DNA from: Peptoniphilus ovalis
GTDB taxonomy: Bacteria; Bacillota; Clostridia; Tissierellales; Peptoniphilaceae
DNA: 64,000 nucleotides
Direction of reading: 5' to 3'
Assembly (NCBI RefSeq): GCF_018919265.1
Contig: NZ_JAHLQO010000003.1
Span: forward strand, 124,001-188,000
Of the stretch, positions 43,827 to 53,816 are shown piece by piece. The notes under the pieces were generated by a model. The model did not search any database. It had not been told where the DNA came from and worked only from the letters and a program-made list of their open reading frames with translations. A program made the translations under genes and the position numbers. Positions within the stretch are counted from its first letter, which is position 1; each line of letters starts with the position of its first letter.

Positions 43827-44939
43827 TTAAACTCTGCTTTGTTTTGAGATTTTTAATAACATTGCTGTAGAAATAATTGCAATTACAAGAGCAGTACCTC
43901 CATAAGATATAAATGGAAGTGTAATTCCAGTAACAGGAAGAAGTTTAACACCTACTCCCATATTAAAGAATGCTTGTATACCGATATAACTTGAAAGCCC
44001 TACTGCTACAAACTTATCAAAAAAATTAGTAGCTTTATATGCAATAATAAATCCTCTATAAATATATGTCATAAATAAAATTACAATAAATAAACTTCCT
44101 ATAAATCCAAATTCTTCTGCTATTACAGAAAAAATAAAATCTGTATAAGCTTCTGGAAGGTTTGTGTATTTTTGCCTTGATCTAAATAATCCTACTCCAG
44201 AATATCCTCCTAGAGCAAAAGCATACAATGATTGTCTTGCTTGATATAAATCTGCAGATTGATAATCAGTTGAATCTGAAAATAGTCCAAAAATTCTGAA
44301 CAATCTAAATCTATTATCTGGATCAAATAATACTAAAGCTACAAGAATAACTCCTAAAACTAAAATTATCAAAAATTGCTTTTTATTAAGACCTGCTGCT
44401 ACAAGCATTACAAACATTGCAAAACCAATTACCACTGCAGTGGAAAAGTCCTTTATCATTATTGGTCCAACTGAAATTCCCATTATTGCAATTGCACCTA
44501 AAAATACTGGCATTTCTTTCAATCTTTTGATATTTTTTGATAAATATTTTGCAAAAAATACAATTGCTGAAATTTTTAAAATATCAGATGGTTGGAATCT
44601 AAATTTTAATATAGGGACTTCAAGCCATCTAACTTGACCTTTTACACCTTTGCCAAGTGGTGTCCATAATAAGATTATTAATAAAATACTTATAGGAAAT
44701 ATCCAAGTTATATTTTTATAGATTACCCCTTTAGGTATTCTAAGTATAAAGAATGTAGCAATTATTCCAATTATTAAAAATGCAGATTGCCTAATTAAAT
44801 AGTGCAAACTGCTAAAATTATATTTTTTTGCTGTTGGAAAAGATGCAGATGTAACTGCTACAAGGCCAATAATAATTAATAAAATTGTAGCCACAAGTAG
44901 CACTAGATCAACATTTTGAATCCTATTTTTAAGCTTCAT
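43827..44939 (-). CDS. ftsW: Lipid II polymerase FtsW (SEDS family)
   Basis: 370 residues with about ten membrane helices. Typical SEDS blocks: QPSDILKISAIVFFAKYL, the RQSLYAFALGGYSGVG loop with AYTDFIFSVIAEEFGF, and LLPVTGITLPFISYGGTAL. It polymerises glycan chains in partnership with a class B PBP; the PASTA PBP at 47232 is the likely partner. It overlaps the murD 3' end by 11 nt and has only a weak ribosome site. RodA is the close alternative, but the cluster context favours FtsW. Confidence 0.93.
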   Translation of the reverse strand: MKLKNRIQNVDLVLLVATILLIIIGLVAVTSASFPTAKKYNFSSLHYLIRQSAFLIIGIIATFFILRIPKGVIYKNITWIFPISILLIILLWTPLGKGVKGQVRWLEVPILKFRFQPSDILKISAIVFFAKYLSKNIKRLKEMPVFLGAIAIMGISVGPIMIKDFSTAVVIGFAMFVMLVAAGLNKKQFLIILVLGVILVALVLFDPDNRFRLFRIFGLFSDSTDYQSADLYQARQSLYAFALGGYSGVGLFRSRQKYTNLPEAYTDFIFSVIAEEFGFIGSLFIVILFMTYIYRGFIIAYKATNFFDKFVAVGLSSYIGIQAFFNMGVGVKLLPVTGITLPFISYGGTALVIAIISTAMLLKISKQSRV

Positions 44940-46260
44940 TATTTTTCAACTCTCTGACTAGATTTTTGAAATGTCTTCCTCTTTCTTCATAATCATTGTA
45001 CATATCCCATGATGCACAAGCTGGAGAGAATAAAACATCTTCTCCTTTTTTTGCAAAATTATTAACAAGCTCAATTGCCTTTTGTAAATTTTCCACTACA
45101 AAAAACTCGATTCCATTTTTCTTACAAGAGCTTGCAATCTTATCAGCTGTTTCACCAAATAAAACAACAGAATCTAATTTTTCCTTTGACTTTTCAATCA
45201 ATTCATCAAAATTAGCTCCCTTGTCATATCCTCCAGCAATTAATATTACTTCTCCGTCCATAGCTTGTATTGCAACTTCAGTTGAGTCAGGATTTGTTCC
45301 TTTAGAATCATTATAATATTTAATTCCATTTATATTTCTTACAAATTCAATTCTGTGCTCAACACCAGTAAAATTAGATATGCTATTTCTAATTATTTCG
45401 TCTTCAATTCCAAATAATTTAGCGATAATTATTGATCCCATTATATTTTTTATGTTGTGAATTCCTGGGATTTTAATTTCATTTGTATCAATTATTTCAG
45501 AAATTTCTCCTTCATCTCTAAAAAATATTTTATTATCTTTTAAATATGCACCATTTTCATTGACATCTTCTGTTGAGAAATAATAAATTTTGCTCCTAAT
45601 ATTGTGTTTTGCTGCCAAATCTTTATCTTCGTAATTTAAAATTGCATAATCATTTTCATCTTGATTTGCAAAAATTTTAAACTTAGCATTTACATAATTT
45701 TCAACACTTTTATGCCAATCTAAGTGATCACTAGTTACATATGTAAGAAGTGCTATATTTGGTTTAAACTCAATTGTATCTTCAAGTTGGAAGGATGAAG
45801 CTTCAATTACTACGAAGTCATCAATGCTAGCTTCATTAGTAATTTCAAGAATTCCCTTACCAATATTACCTACTACATAAGTTTTATTTTTTCTCTGTAA
45901 AATATCTCCAACTAATGTAGTTGTAGTGGTCTTTCCATTAGTTCCTGTTATAGCAACTATCTTATCTGTCTTTAAATTTCTATATGCAAGCTCAATATCG
46001 GAAATAATATTAATATTTAATTCTCTAGCTTTTTCTAAAATTTCATGATCAGGATAAATTCCAGGACTCTTTACTATTAAATCAATATTTTTTAAATCTT
46101 CTTCTTTAAATATTATAAAATCTTCTTCAGTTTCTATATTTTCTAAATCTAAATTTTTATCATAAACATAAATCTTGCATGGAAAGTCGTTTAAAAACTT
46201 TAGAGCAGATTTTCCTGTTATACCAAATCCAAAAATTAGAACATTTTTATTTTTTAACAT
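44929..46260 (-). CDS. murD: UDP-N-acetylmuramoyl-L-alanine--D-glutamate ligase MurD
   Basis: 443 residues from the ATG at 46260 (MLKNKNVLIFGFGITG), which follows AGGTGATAG; the start at 46299 lies in mraY. ATP site GTNGKTTTTTLVG near residue 105, and the later HRIEFV, YYNDSKGTNPDST and SPACASWDMYNDYEERG blocks are typical. It adds D-glutamate to UDP-MurNAc-L-Ala. It sits between mraY and ftsW, as in the standard cluster. Confidence 0.95.
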   Translation of the reverse strand: MLKNKNVLIFGFGITGKSALKFLNDFPCKIYVYDKNLDLENIETEEDFIIFKEEDLKNIDLIVKSPGIYPDHEILEKARELNINIISDIELAYRNLKTDKIVAITGTNGKTTTTTLVGDILQRKNKTYVVGNIGKGILEITNEASIDDFVVIEASSFQLEDTIEFKPNIALLTYVTSDHLDWHKSVENYVNAKFKIFANQDENDYAILNYEDKDLAAKHNIRSKIYYFSTEDVNENGAYLKDNKIFFRDEGEISEIIDTNEIKIPGIHNIKNIMGSIIIAKLFGIEDEIIRNSISNFTGVEHRIEFVRNINGIKYYNDSKGTNPDSTEVAIQAMDGEVILIAGGYDKGANFDELIEKSKEKLDSVVLFGETADKIASSCKKNGIEFFVVENLQKAIELVNNFAKKGEDVLFSPACASWDMYNDYEERGRHFKNLVRELKNNEA

Positions 46261-46268
46261 TCTATCAC

Positions 46269-47219
46269 CTAAAATAAAATTATATATGAAATTATGCAAA
46301 GAATAATTTCAACAATTGAAAATACTGCAACTATCTTTGTCTCATGCCAACCTTTATGTTCAAAATGATGATGAAGTGGTGACATTAAGAAAACTCTCTT
46401 CCCTGTTGTTTTGAAGCTAATTACCTGAATAATAACTGATAGAGTTTCAATAAAATAAATTCCTCCAGCAATTGGTAAAATTAGTGGAATATTCAATAAA
46501 ATTGCAATTGCTGATATTGCTCCTCCAAGAGCTAGTGAACCAGTATCTCCCATAAAAACTTTTGCTGGATATTTATTATAAAATAAAAATCCAATTAGTG
46601 CTCCTGATAAAGCTAAACAAAATATTGCAATCTCTGGTCTATTAAACTTAACTGAGCAAATTGTAAAAAACAATAAACAAATAATTGTAACACTTGATGA
46701 TAAACCATCTAGCCCGTCAGTTAGATTAACAGAATTAACAGTTCCAACTACAACAAATATTATAAATGGAATGTAGAGTAATCCTATATTAATATAATCC
46801 TTTAGAAATGGAATATATAAATCAGTTGACATGTTTTTTGAATTTGACTGATAAATTATTAGGATTACAGAAGCTATTATTTGTAAAAATAATTTTTGAT
46901 AAGCTCTTAAACCTAAGTTTCTCTTTTTAACCACTTTGATATAATCATCTATAAAACCTATGGCCCCAAAGGCAAAAGTAGAAAATAAAATCATAAAAAC
47001 GGAAATTTTAAAATTTCCTGTAATTAATATGGTAATCAAAACAGAACTAAGAAAAATTATTCCACCTATGGTAGGTGTTCCACTTTTAACTAAATGTGAT
47101 TTAGGCCCATCTTCTCTAATGCTTTGGCCCGCATGTAATTTTCTAAGTAAGGGAATAAATACCCTCCCTAAGATTATAGAAAGTATTAATCCAATTATTA
47201 TATTTATAAAATAAATCAT
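46269..47219 (-). CDS. mraY: Phospho-N-acetylmuramoyl-pentapeptide transferase MraY
   Basis: 316 residues, about ten membrane helices. Visible blocks: GPKSHLVKSGTPTIGGI, FIDDYIKVVKKRNLGL, the catalytic NLTDGLDGL, FMGDTGSLALGG and SPLHHHFEHKGW. It makes lipid I from UDP-MurNAc-pentapeptide and undecaprenyl phosphate. The ATG follows GGAG. Confidence 0.97.
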   Translation of the reverse strand: MIYFINIIIGLILSIILGRVFIPLLRKLHAGQSIREDGPKSHLVKSGTPTIGGIIFLSSVLITILITGNFKISVFMILFSTFAFGAIGFIDDYIKVVKKRNLGLRAYQKLFLQIIASVILIIYQSNSKNMSTDLYIPFLKDYINIGLLYIPFIIFVVVGTVNSVNLTDGLDGLSSSVTIICLLFFTICSVKFNRPEIAIFCLALSGALIGFLFYNKYPAKVFMGDTGSLALGGAISAIAILLNIPLILPIAGGIYFIETLSVIIQVISFKTTGKRVFLMSPLHHHFEHKGWHETKIVAVFSIVEIILCIISYIILF

Positions 47220-47231
47220 TATATCTCCAGC

Positions 47232-49634
47232 TTAATTTTTATTATCTTTATCTTTATCTTTATTTTTATTTACATTATTATTTTTTGTGCTTCTATCTTC
47301 ATTATTTGAAACAATATTTTTTTCTTCAGTGGGTTCTTTTTTCAAATTATCGTCATTATTAGCATAATTAACTGTTACTCTTGTTGAACTATCTACCTTT
47401 GTACCAGCTTTAGGCGCTTGCGATATAAAGTCGCCATTTCCTTTGATATTATACTCCAAATTCATGTAATTTAAAATAGATTCAACTTCTTTTCTAGTCA
47501 TCTTACTTAAATTAGGCATGACTTTTTCAGCACCTAAATTATCATTTACCGCTAAATCTATAATTGAGTCCTCAAGTACATAGGATCCCGCTGAAGGATT
47601 TTGATTTGTAACAACTGCATAATCTAAACCCTTATCAGTGTTGATGTTAAATTTTAATTTGTTATTTAAAATTTTTCTTCCAGCATCTTCTAAAAGTAGT
47701 CCCTCAACTTCTGGAACTGTTACATAATTTTCTTCAGATTTAATTTCTTCTGTTTTTTGAATCTTTAAATAATTTAAAGACTTATTTAATACCTCTGAAA
47801 CTACAGGTGCAGCAACAGCTCCACCAAGAATTCCATTTTTAGGATTATTTATAACTACTAAAACTGTAAGTCTAGGATCATTAAGTGGCGCTACTCCAAC
47901 AAAGGAAGAATTATATGCATCTAAATACCCTGTTGGTGTTGCAATATTTGCAGTACCTGATTTTCCTCCAACTTGGTAACCGTCTACAGCTGCAAGCTTA
48001 CCAGTACCATTTTCTACAACTTTTTTCATCATGTACTTCATTTTTTCAGAAGTTTCTTGTGATATTACTCTTCTTCTAAGTTGAGTTTTATTCTTTTCAA
48101 TTATATTTCCATTTGCATCAATTGCTTCTTTAAAAATCGTTGGTTTGTTTAAATAGCCACCATTACAAATTGCACTCACAGCATTTACAAGTTGAATTGG
48201 AGAAACCGCGATGGAGTGTCCGTAAGACATAGTTGCAAGATTTACTGCACTAATTTCATCTGCACTCCTAGGAATTATTCCTGTAGACTCTCCATATAAT
48301 TCTATTCCAGTCTTTTTGCCAAATCCAAATGCTTTAATATATCTCAAAAGTTCCTCTTTACCAAGTTCATTCCCCACTTGAATTAGAGTCATATTACAAG
48401 ACTCTTCAATGGCTTTTGCTAAAGTCTTTGGTCCTCTAGTATGAGATGTACAAGTTAAGGTTCTATCTCCTACCCTCATACTTCCATTACAAGTAAAAAT
48501 ACTATCGGGTTGTGCTACATTTTGTTCAATTGCTGCAGCAGTTGTGATAACTTTAAATGTAGAACCTGGTTCATACTGATCATTTATATTAAAATCTCTC
48601 CAATTATCATACCAAATTTTAGTTTTTTCTTCGTCAGTATATTCGTCCCAATTTTTTTCTTGCTCTTCATTAATTGGCTTCTTAGGATCATTCAAGTTGT
48701 AGTCATCTTTTGTTGTCATGGCAATTATTTCGCCAGTCATTGTATCCTGGACAATTATAGAAACTTTATCGGCTTTGTTTTCTTTCTTTGCATTTTCAGC
48801 AGCAGTCTCTGCAAATTGTTGAATATTTGCATCAATAGATAAAACTATTGAATAGCCTTCTTTGGGAGCATAGGTTTCTTCGTCTGTTAATGGAATTTTA
48901 TTAGATGCATTGTCTTTTAATGACACGTTTTTTCCAGGAATTCCTGTAAGTTCCTCATCATAACTTGCCTCTATTCCATATTGTCCCATGTTTTCATCGT
49001 TGGTAAAACCAATTATATAAGATGCAAGATTGTTAAAAGGATAAAGTCTTCTTGTAACATCATCAATAGACATTGCCGATAAGTTTTTCTTTTTTTCCTT
49101 AGAGCCTTCTTCTTTTTCATTTGCTAGTTGAGTTCTTAATTCTCTAAGTTTATTGGCTTTCATTTTATCTACATTAGTTGCAATTCTTACAACTTTATCT
49201 CCTTTAAACTTTTCACGAATTTCTTCGTAATCTTCTCCCAGCACATCAGAGATTAATTTCGCATCTTCATCAAATAATTTTTTCTTTCTATCATTAAAGT
49301 CAGTTAAACTTTCATTTTGTCTTTGATCTAGGACATCCATATTATAAAAAACATTTGATTTAGTAGTGTTAATTGCTAATTCTTTTTTATTTCTATCGTA
49401 AATTATTCCTCTATTCGAATTAATGGTCTCAGTTCTAGTTAGTTGATTTAAAGCTGAAATTGTAAGTTCTTCAGATTGTACAATTTGAATATGAAGTAGC
49501 TTTACAACTAATGCTCCAAATAAAAAAGCTAGTAAGATGAAAAACCAAAATATGGATTTATTTGCTCTGTTAAAAGATTTATAAAATCCATTCTTTAATT
49601 TTTTATCTCTAGCTTTGTCATTATTATTTTTCAA
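47232..49634 (-). CDS. Class B penicillin-binding protein with two PASTA domains (FtsI/SpoVD type)
   Basis: 800 residues. One N-terminal membrane helix (about 29-50), dimerisation domain, and transpeptidase domain with SxxK in EPGSTFK (serine near 357), SCNMT and KSGTAN (near 560). Two PASTA repeats (about 645-710 and 712-765) precede a hydrophilic Asn/Lys/Asp tail. Such proteins crosslink septal peptidoglycan and work with FtsW. The start is TTG, eight bases after GGGGG. Vegetative PBP2-type versus sporulation SpoVD cannot be told from sequence alone; position in the dcw cluster favours the division enzyme. Confidence 0.93.
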   Translation of the reverse strand: MKNNNDKARDKKLKNGFYKSFNRANKSIFWFFILLAFLFGALVVKLLHIQIVQSEELTISALNQLTRTETINSNRGIIYDRNKKELAINTTKSNVFYNMDVLDQRQNESLTDFNDRKKKLFDEDAKLISDVLGEDYEEIREKFKGDKVVRIATNVDKMKANKLRELRTQLANEKEEGSKEKKKNLSAMSIDDVTRRLYPFNNLASYIIGFTNDENMGQYGIEASYDEELTGIPGKNVSLKDNASNKIPLTDEETYAPKEGYSIVLSIDANIQQFAETAAENAKKENKADKVSIIVQDTMTGEIIAMTTKDDYNLNDPKKPINEEQEKNWDEYTDEEKTKIWYDNWRDFNINDQYEPGSTFKVITTAAAIEQNVAQPDSIFTCNGSMRVGDRTLTCTSHTRGPKTLAKAIEESCNMTLIQVGNELGKEELLRYIKAFGFGKKTGIELYGESTGIIPRSADEISAVNLATMSYGHSIAVSPIQLVNAVSAICNGGYLNKPTIFKEAIDANGNIIEKNKTQLRRRVISQETSEKMKYMMKKVVENGTGKLAAVDGYQVGGKSGTANIATPTGYLDAYNSSFVGVAPLNDPRLTVLVVINNPKNGILGGAVAAPVVSEVLNKSLNYLKIQKTEEIKSEENYVTVPEVEGLLLEDAGRKILNNKLKFNINTDKGLDYAVVTNQNPSAGSYVLEDSIIDLAVNDNLGAEKVMPNLSKMTRKEVESILNYMNLEYNIKGNGDFISQAPKAGTKVDSSTRVTVNYANNDDNLKKEPTEEKNIVSNNEDRSTKNNNVNKNKDKDKDNKN

Positions 49635-49646
49635 TTAATAATCCCC

Positions 49647-50054
49647 CTAGTCTTTAGTGAAAGATCTCAGTACTGATACTATGGGACTTAGAAATACGTT
49701 ATAATTAATATCTCCAGTTGTTTTTTCTTCCTTAGAATCTATATATACTATTTGATCTTCAGACGGATAGATCATGCCAAGTTTATACATTGCTTCTTCT
49801 GCAATTTGAGATGATGATTTTACTTTTTTTATTTCACCAGTTAATGTGCTCATAGTTTTATTTAACTCATCTATCTCATTTTTTTGCTTTAAAATTTCCC
49901 TATCAAGCCCAGCTATTTGAGTATACATTAGAGTTGTAGCTGCAATAACAATAATAACAATAGCCATAGTAAGTAGAAAAGGTTTGTTTTGCAAAAATCT
50001 ATTCCTATTTATATTATATCTTTTTTTTGATGTTTTAGTTGCCTTTTTTAACAT
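49647..50054 (-). CDS. ftsL: FtsL-like septum formation protein
   Basis: 135 residues: basic N-terminus, one membrane helix (about 29-47), then a leucine-zipper-like coil (LDREILKQKNEIDELNKTM). This plan, and its place between rsmH and the PBP gene, identify FtsL, although the family is poorly conserved in sequence. FtsL pairs with DivIC/FtsB and FtsQ. The C-terminal 40 residues are a less structured extracellular tail. The ATG follows GAGGTG. Confidence 0.8.
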   Translation of the reverse strand: MLKKATKTSKKRYNINRNRFLQNKPFLLTMAIVIIVIAATTLMYTQIAGLDREILKQKNEIDELNKTMSTLTGEIKKVKSSSQIAEEAMYKLGMIYPSEDQIVYIDSKEEKTTGDINYNVFLSPIVSVLRSFTKD

Positions 50055-50055
50055 T

Positions 50056-50994
50056 TTACACCTCTAATTTTTCTGCAACTCTAAGCTTAGCCGAATGAGA
50101 TCTTTTGTTTTCATTTAATTCTTCCTCACTTGCTGTTATAGGCTTTCTAGTTATTATTTTTATTTCTCTTCTTTTATTGCAAGTACAAATCGGTGCACTT
50201 GGTGGGCATATACAATCTTTTTCTAAATACTTAAAGCTATTTTTAACAATTCTATCTTCCAAAGAATGAAAAGTAATTACTGCTATTCTTCCCCCTGGAT
50301 TTAGTCTATGTACAAATCTTTCAATAGATTTCTCTAAAACCTCTAATTCTCTATTTACTTCGATTCTAAGTGCTTGAAAAGTTCTTTTAGCAGGATGTGG
50401 GCCTTCTCTTCTAGCTCCAGCTGGAATTGCATTTTTTATAATTTCTACTAAATCAAAAGTTGTTTCAATTTTCTTTTCTTTTCTAGCTTGCACAATAAAT
50501 TTCGAAATTCTAGCTGCCCATTTTTCTTCGCCGTAGTCCTTGATAATTTTTGTTATTTCATCTTCTGAGTATGAATTAACAATATCCTTTGCAGAAATAT
50601 CTAAGCTAGTATCCATTCTCATATCCAGTGGTGCTTCAAACCTATAGGAAAATCCTCTTTCAGGATTATCAAATTGATAAGATGAAACACCTATATCCAG
50701 CAGTACTCCGTCTATTTTATCTATGCCAAGCCCATCTAATGCTTCTTCAAAATTTGCATAGTTTAAATTAAAAAACTCTACATTATCAAATTCACTTAAT
50801 CTTTCTTTAGCAACATTTAAAGCTTCTATGTCTTGGTCAATTCCAATTAAAAGTCCGTCTCCATTAAGTTTCTTTAAAATTTCTTTGCTATGTCCTGCTC
50901 CACCAAGAGTTCCATCTAAATAAATTTTCCCTTTTCTTATATTTAAATTTTCAATAACCTCATCTAAAAGTACGCTTTTATGTTGAAACTCCAT
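50056..50994 (-). CDS. rsmH: 16S rRNA (cytosine-1402-N4)-methyltransferase RsmH
   Basis: 312 residues. SAM-binding [15 protein letters not shown] (26-40), [39 protein letters not shown] and the C-terminal cysteine group [12 protein letters not shown] are all standard. It methylates C1402 in the ribosomal P site. It follows mraZ, with the start overlapping the mraZ stop. Confidence 0.97.
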   Translation of the reverse strand: MEFQHKSVLLDEVIENLNIRKGKIYLDGTLGGAGHSKEILKKLNGDGLLIGIDQDIEALNVAKERLSEFDNVEFFNLNYANFEEALDGLGIDKIDGVLLDIGVSSYQFDNPERGFSYRFEAPLDMRMDTSLDISAKDIVNSYSEDEITKIIKDYGEEKWAARISKFIVQARKEKKIETTFDLVEIIKNAIPAGARREGPHPAKRTFQALRIEVNRELEVLEKSIERFVHRLNPGGRIAVITFHSLEDRIVKNSFKYLEKDCICPPSAPICTCNKRREIKIITRKPITASEEELNENKRSHSAKLRVAEKLEV

Positions 50995-51422
50995 TATATA
51001 CCCAACTCCGACATTTTTTCTGCAAGCTCTTCATAAGAAAGAGCTTCTTCTTCGTTATATAAATTCCAATTTTCTTCAGACCATATTTCAGCTCTATTTG
51101 AAAGTCCAATTATTACACATTTATCTTCAAGGGAAGCATATTCACGGAGATTTTCAGTAATTAGCACTCTTCCTTGTTTGTCTAAAGTGCAGTCAATAGC
51201 TCCTGAAAAGAAGGTTCTCACAAAGGATCTAACAGCTTTATTTGTCATTGGCAATTCTTTTAATTTATTTTCAATTTTTTCCCATTGGTCTTTAGGATAC
51301 AAAAACAAACAGTTATCTAGACCTTTAGTCATTACAAAAACTGTTAAATCTTCTCTAAATTTTGATGGAATTGTAATTCTCCCTTTCGGGTCTAAATTAT
51401 GCCTGAATTCACCAATTAACAT
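50994..51422 (-). CDS. mraZ: Transcriptional regulator MraZ
   Basis: 142 residues from the ATG at 51422 ([16 protein letters not shown]); the GTG at 51434 overlaps the GGAG ribosome site. Two SpoVT/AbrB-type half-repeats: [14 protein letters not shown] and [14 protein letters not shown]. MraZ binds GTGGG-like direct repeats before its own gene and controls the division cluster. Matching GTGG-type boxes are seen just upstream. Confidence 0.95.
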   Translation of the reverse strand: MLIGEFRHNLDPKGRITIPSKFREDLTVFVMTKGLDNCLFLYPKDQWEKIENKLKELPMTNKAVRSFVRTFFSGAIDCTLDKQGRVLITENLREYASLEDKCVIIGLSNRAEIWSEENWNLYNEEEALSYEELAEKMSELGI

Positions 51423-51459
51423 TTTATTCTCCACTTTAAACCATTTTTATTAATTTATG

Positions 51460-51506
51460 ACCCACTTTGCTCCACTTAAATTTATTTTACTACATTATTT
51501 CTCCAC
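51460..51506 (-). promoter_or_regulatory. MraZ-box-like repeats upstream of mraZ
   Basis: On the minus strand GTGGAG (plus 51501-51506), GTGGAG (51470-51475) and GTGGGT (51460-51465). Spacings are 31 and 10 bp, close to whole helical turns. A further GTGGAG (51429-51434) overlaps the ribosome site. MraZ boxes in other bacteria are GTGG-type repeats 10 bp apart. The promoter itself is not clear. Confidence 0.6.
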
Positions 51507-51591
51507 ATTCTAGTATTTTCAGCACTTTTGAGAAATAAGGTCTTTGGTCCCTAAACTTTATATTCTTTGAAAAACTACATTTTTTTAGACA

Positions 51592-51624
51592 CAAAAAAAT
51601 CCTAAGCCTTAATGACTTAGGATT
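51592..51624 (-). terminator. Terminator after the histidine kinase gene
   Basis: Nine-base-pair stem AATCCTAAG/CTTAGGATT (51598-51606 with 51616-51624), then seven T on the minus strand. Confidence 0.88.
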
Positions 51625-51635
51625 AAAAATTTTAA

Positions 51636-53084
51636 TTATTTAGTTGCTATGAAATAAAAATCAGAACCTTCGCCAAATTTTGAATGTACTCCGTACTCAA
51701 AATCGTGAAGCTCTAAAATTGTTTTTACAATGTAAAGACCAAGTCCAGTTCCAATTTCAGGTCTTGCGTGATTGTCACGAACTCTATAGAATCTATCCCA
51801 AATTCCATTTATATCCTCTTCTTTAATTCCAATGCCATTATCTATACAGTGGAATTCTGTAAATTTACTATCTCCTTTTATTACAATCTCAATTTCTTTA
51901 TTGTCAGGAGAATAATTAATAGCATTGTTAATTAAATTATAAATAACTTGGTTGATTTTTGATTTATCAGCTTTGATTTTAGTATTGCCTTTAGATTTAA
52001 TATTAAATTTATATTCAGAATAATTTTTATTAATTTTAAATCTGTCTAAAACATAGTAGAGTGAATCTTCTAAATTAAATTCTTCTTTTTTAATTTCTTC
52101 AAGATTTGATTCAACTTTTGATAAATCAAGTAAATCATTTACAAGTGCCGTTAAATTATCTGCTTCACTTATAATTGTCTCTAAGTGCTTGTTTCTAAGC
52201 TCTTCATTGGGTCCAGATATATCTCTTATCATCTCTCCGTAGGACTTAATAACTGTTAGTGGAGTTTTTAAATCGTGACTTACATTTGCCACAAGATCTT
52301 TTCTCATTTCTATTGTCTTGGTTAACTCATCTTTAGCATAGTTTAAAGTATTTGAAAGGTCATCAATCTCAGTATACTCTCCCTTTCTAAACTCTACTTT
52401 ATAATCTCCTTTTGCAAGCTCTTTTGCAGTGTTGCTCATTCTAACAAGTGGTCTTGAAAGTCTTTTAGAAACAAAATAAGAAATTATAAGTGCCATTACA
52501 AGAGAAATAAAAGAAATAATTATAAGCATTCTCCTAATTACATCAACTGTTGCATCAACTGGTTTTAATACAGAATTTATATATAGATAATAATCTTCTC
52601 CATTGGTATTTCCAAGATAACCTGCATAAATAATAGATGGATCCTTTAGATTTTCGTATCTTACAGTATAAATTTTGTAGATTCTATTATCTCTTTTTAG
52701 TGATCCAAAAAATTTATCGAAATTTTCCCAAATCATTCTAGGTCTTTCAATAAATTCATCAAATAGTCTTAATGGAAAGACCCATGCTCCAGTTTCATCA
52801 AGAACTTTAATCTCCAATCCTTTTGTATTTGCATAATTTGAGAGTTTAGTTTCAAAATCTTCAGATTCATATTCAGCTCTGAGTTGATTTCCAACTTTAG
52901 TTACTTCATGAATCTTCATTGTTTCGTAAAAGCTAGACAAAAATACAGTTTGGAAAAGCCATATAGAAATTAAAATAAGCGCTGCAAAGCTGACAAAATA
53001 TTTCCATAATTTAAAGAGAATACTATTTTTATCAATTCTTATTCTCCTTATTTCCTTAACCTCTTGTGTCAAACTTATATCCAA
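51636..53084 (-). CDS. Sensor histidine kinase
   Basis: Up to 482 residues. N-terminal membrane helix, an extracellular sensor domain of about 140 residues, second helix, HAMP (SKRLSRPLVRMSNTAKELAKGDY), HisKA with the phospho-accepting His in NVSHDLKTPLTVI, and HATPase_c with NLINNAINYSPD, DNGIGI and GTGLGLYI. The partner is the response regulator just upstream, which it overlaps by 29 nt. The start is uncertain: TTG at 53084 abuts a GGAG, while the best-spaced AGGAG (plus 53044-53048) points to ATT at 53036. The signal is unknown; location beside the cell-wall cluster hints at envelope sensing, but that is inference. Confidence 0.9.
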   Translation of the reverse strand: MDISLTQEVKEIRRIRIDKNSILFKLWKYFVSFAALILISIWLFQTVFLSSFYETMKIHEVTKVGNQLRAEYESEDFETKLSNYANTKGLEIKVLDETGAWVFPLRLFDEFIERPRMIWENFDKFFGSLKRDNRIYKIYTVRYENLKDPSIIYAGYLGNTNGEDYYLYINSVLKPVDATVDVIRRMLIIISFISLVMALIISYFVSKRLSRPLVRMSNTAKELAKGDYKVEFRKGEYTEIDDLSNTLNYAKDELTKTIEMRKDLVANVSHDLKTPLTVIKSYGEMIRDISGPNEELRNKHLETIISEADNLTALVNDLLDLSKVESNLEEIKKEEFNLEDSLYYVLDRFKINKNYSEYKFNIKSKGNTKIKADKSKINQVIYNLINNAINYSPDNKEIEIVIKGDSKFTEFHCIDNGIGIKEEDINGIWDRFYRVRDNHARPEIGTGLGLYIVKTILELHDFEYGVHSKFGEGSDFYFIATK

Positions 53085-53727
53085 CTCCTCTCACTGTCAC
53101 AATAAATTTTCTATATTCTTTAATAGAATTTCTAAGCATTTTTATGTGAGTGTCAACTGTTCTATCTTCTCCATAAAAATCATACCCCCAAACTTGATTT
53201 AAAAGTTTGTCCCTTGAAAGAGCGATGTTTTCATTCTTAACCATATAGACCAATAAATCATATTCTTTAGGTGTAAGTTCAACTTTTTCATCATTTACAA
53301 ATACTACACGACCATCTAAATCAATTTTAAGTCCTTCATACTCTAAATAATTTGTATCATCAGTTTTATTATTCCTATTTACGATAACATTAAGCCTTGC
53401 CATTAATTCCTTTGGGGAGAATGGCTTAGTTACATAATCATCTATTCCAATTTCAAATCCAAATAATTTATCATATTCTTCACTTCTTGCTGAAAGCATT
53501 AAAACTGGAATATTTTTTATCTTTTTTATTTCTTTGTAAGAAGAAAAACCATCAAGTTTTGGCATCATAATATCCATTACAATTACATCAAAGTCTTCTT
53601 CTTTAATTTTTTCTATAGCGTCAAGCCCATCTTTTGCCTCGACAACTTCATGTCCTTCAAATTCAGCATAAGTTCTTATAACTTCTCTTATACTTTTTTC
53701 ATCATCAACAACTAAAATTTTAAACAT
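53056..53727 (-). CDS. OmpR/PhoB-family response regulator
   Basis: 223 residues. Receiver domain with acidic pocket VVDDE, phospho-acceptor Asp52 (VMDIMMPKLDG), SAR and KPF; the C-terminal winged helix has ELTPKEYDLLVYMVKN and VRGVGYKF. It should bind promoter DNA as a dimer after phosphorylation by the adjacent kinase. It has its own promoter and lies between gatB and mraZ. Confidence 0.93.
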   Translation of the reverse strand: MFKILVVDDEKSIREVIRTYAEFEGHEVVEAKDGLDAIEKIKEEDFDVIVMDIMMPKLDGFSSYKEIKKIKNIPVLMLSARSEEYDKLFGFEIGIDDYVTKPFSPKELMARLNVIVNRNNKTDDTNYLEYEGLKIDLDGRVVFVNDEKVELTPKEYDLLVYMVKNENIALSRDKLLNQVWGYDFYGEDRTVDTHIKMLRNSIKEYRKFIVTVRGVGYKFDTRG

Positions 53728-53816
53728 TAAATCACCTTTTAAAATTATATTAATAATCTGTGAATATTAAATGATATAAACTTGATAAAATCTTGTATTT
53801 AATATTCTTTTCTCTC

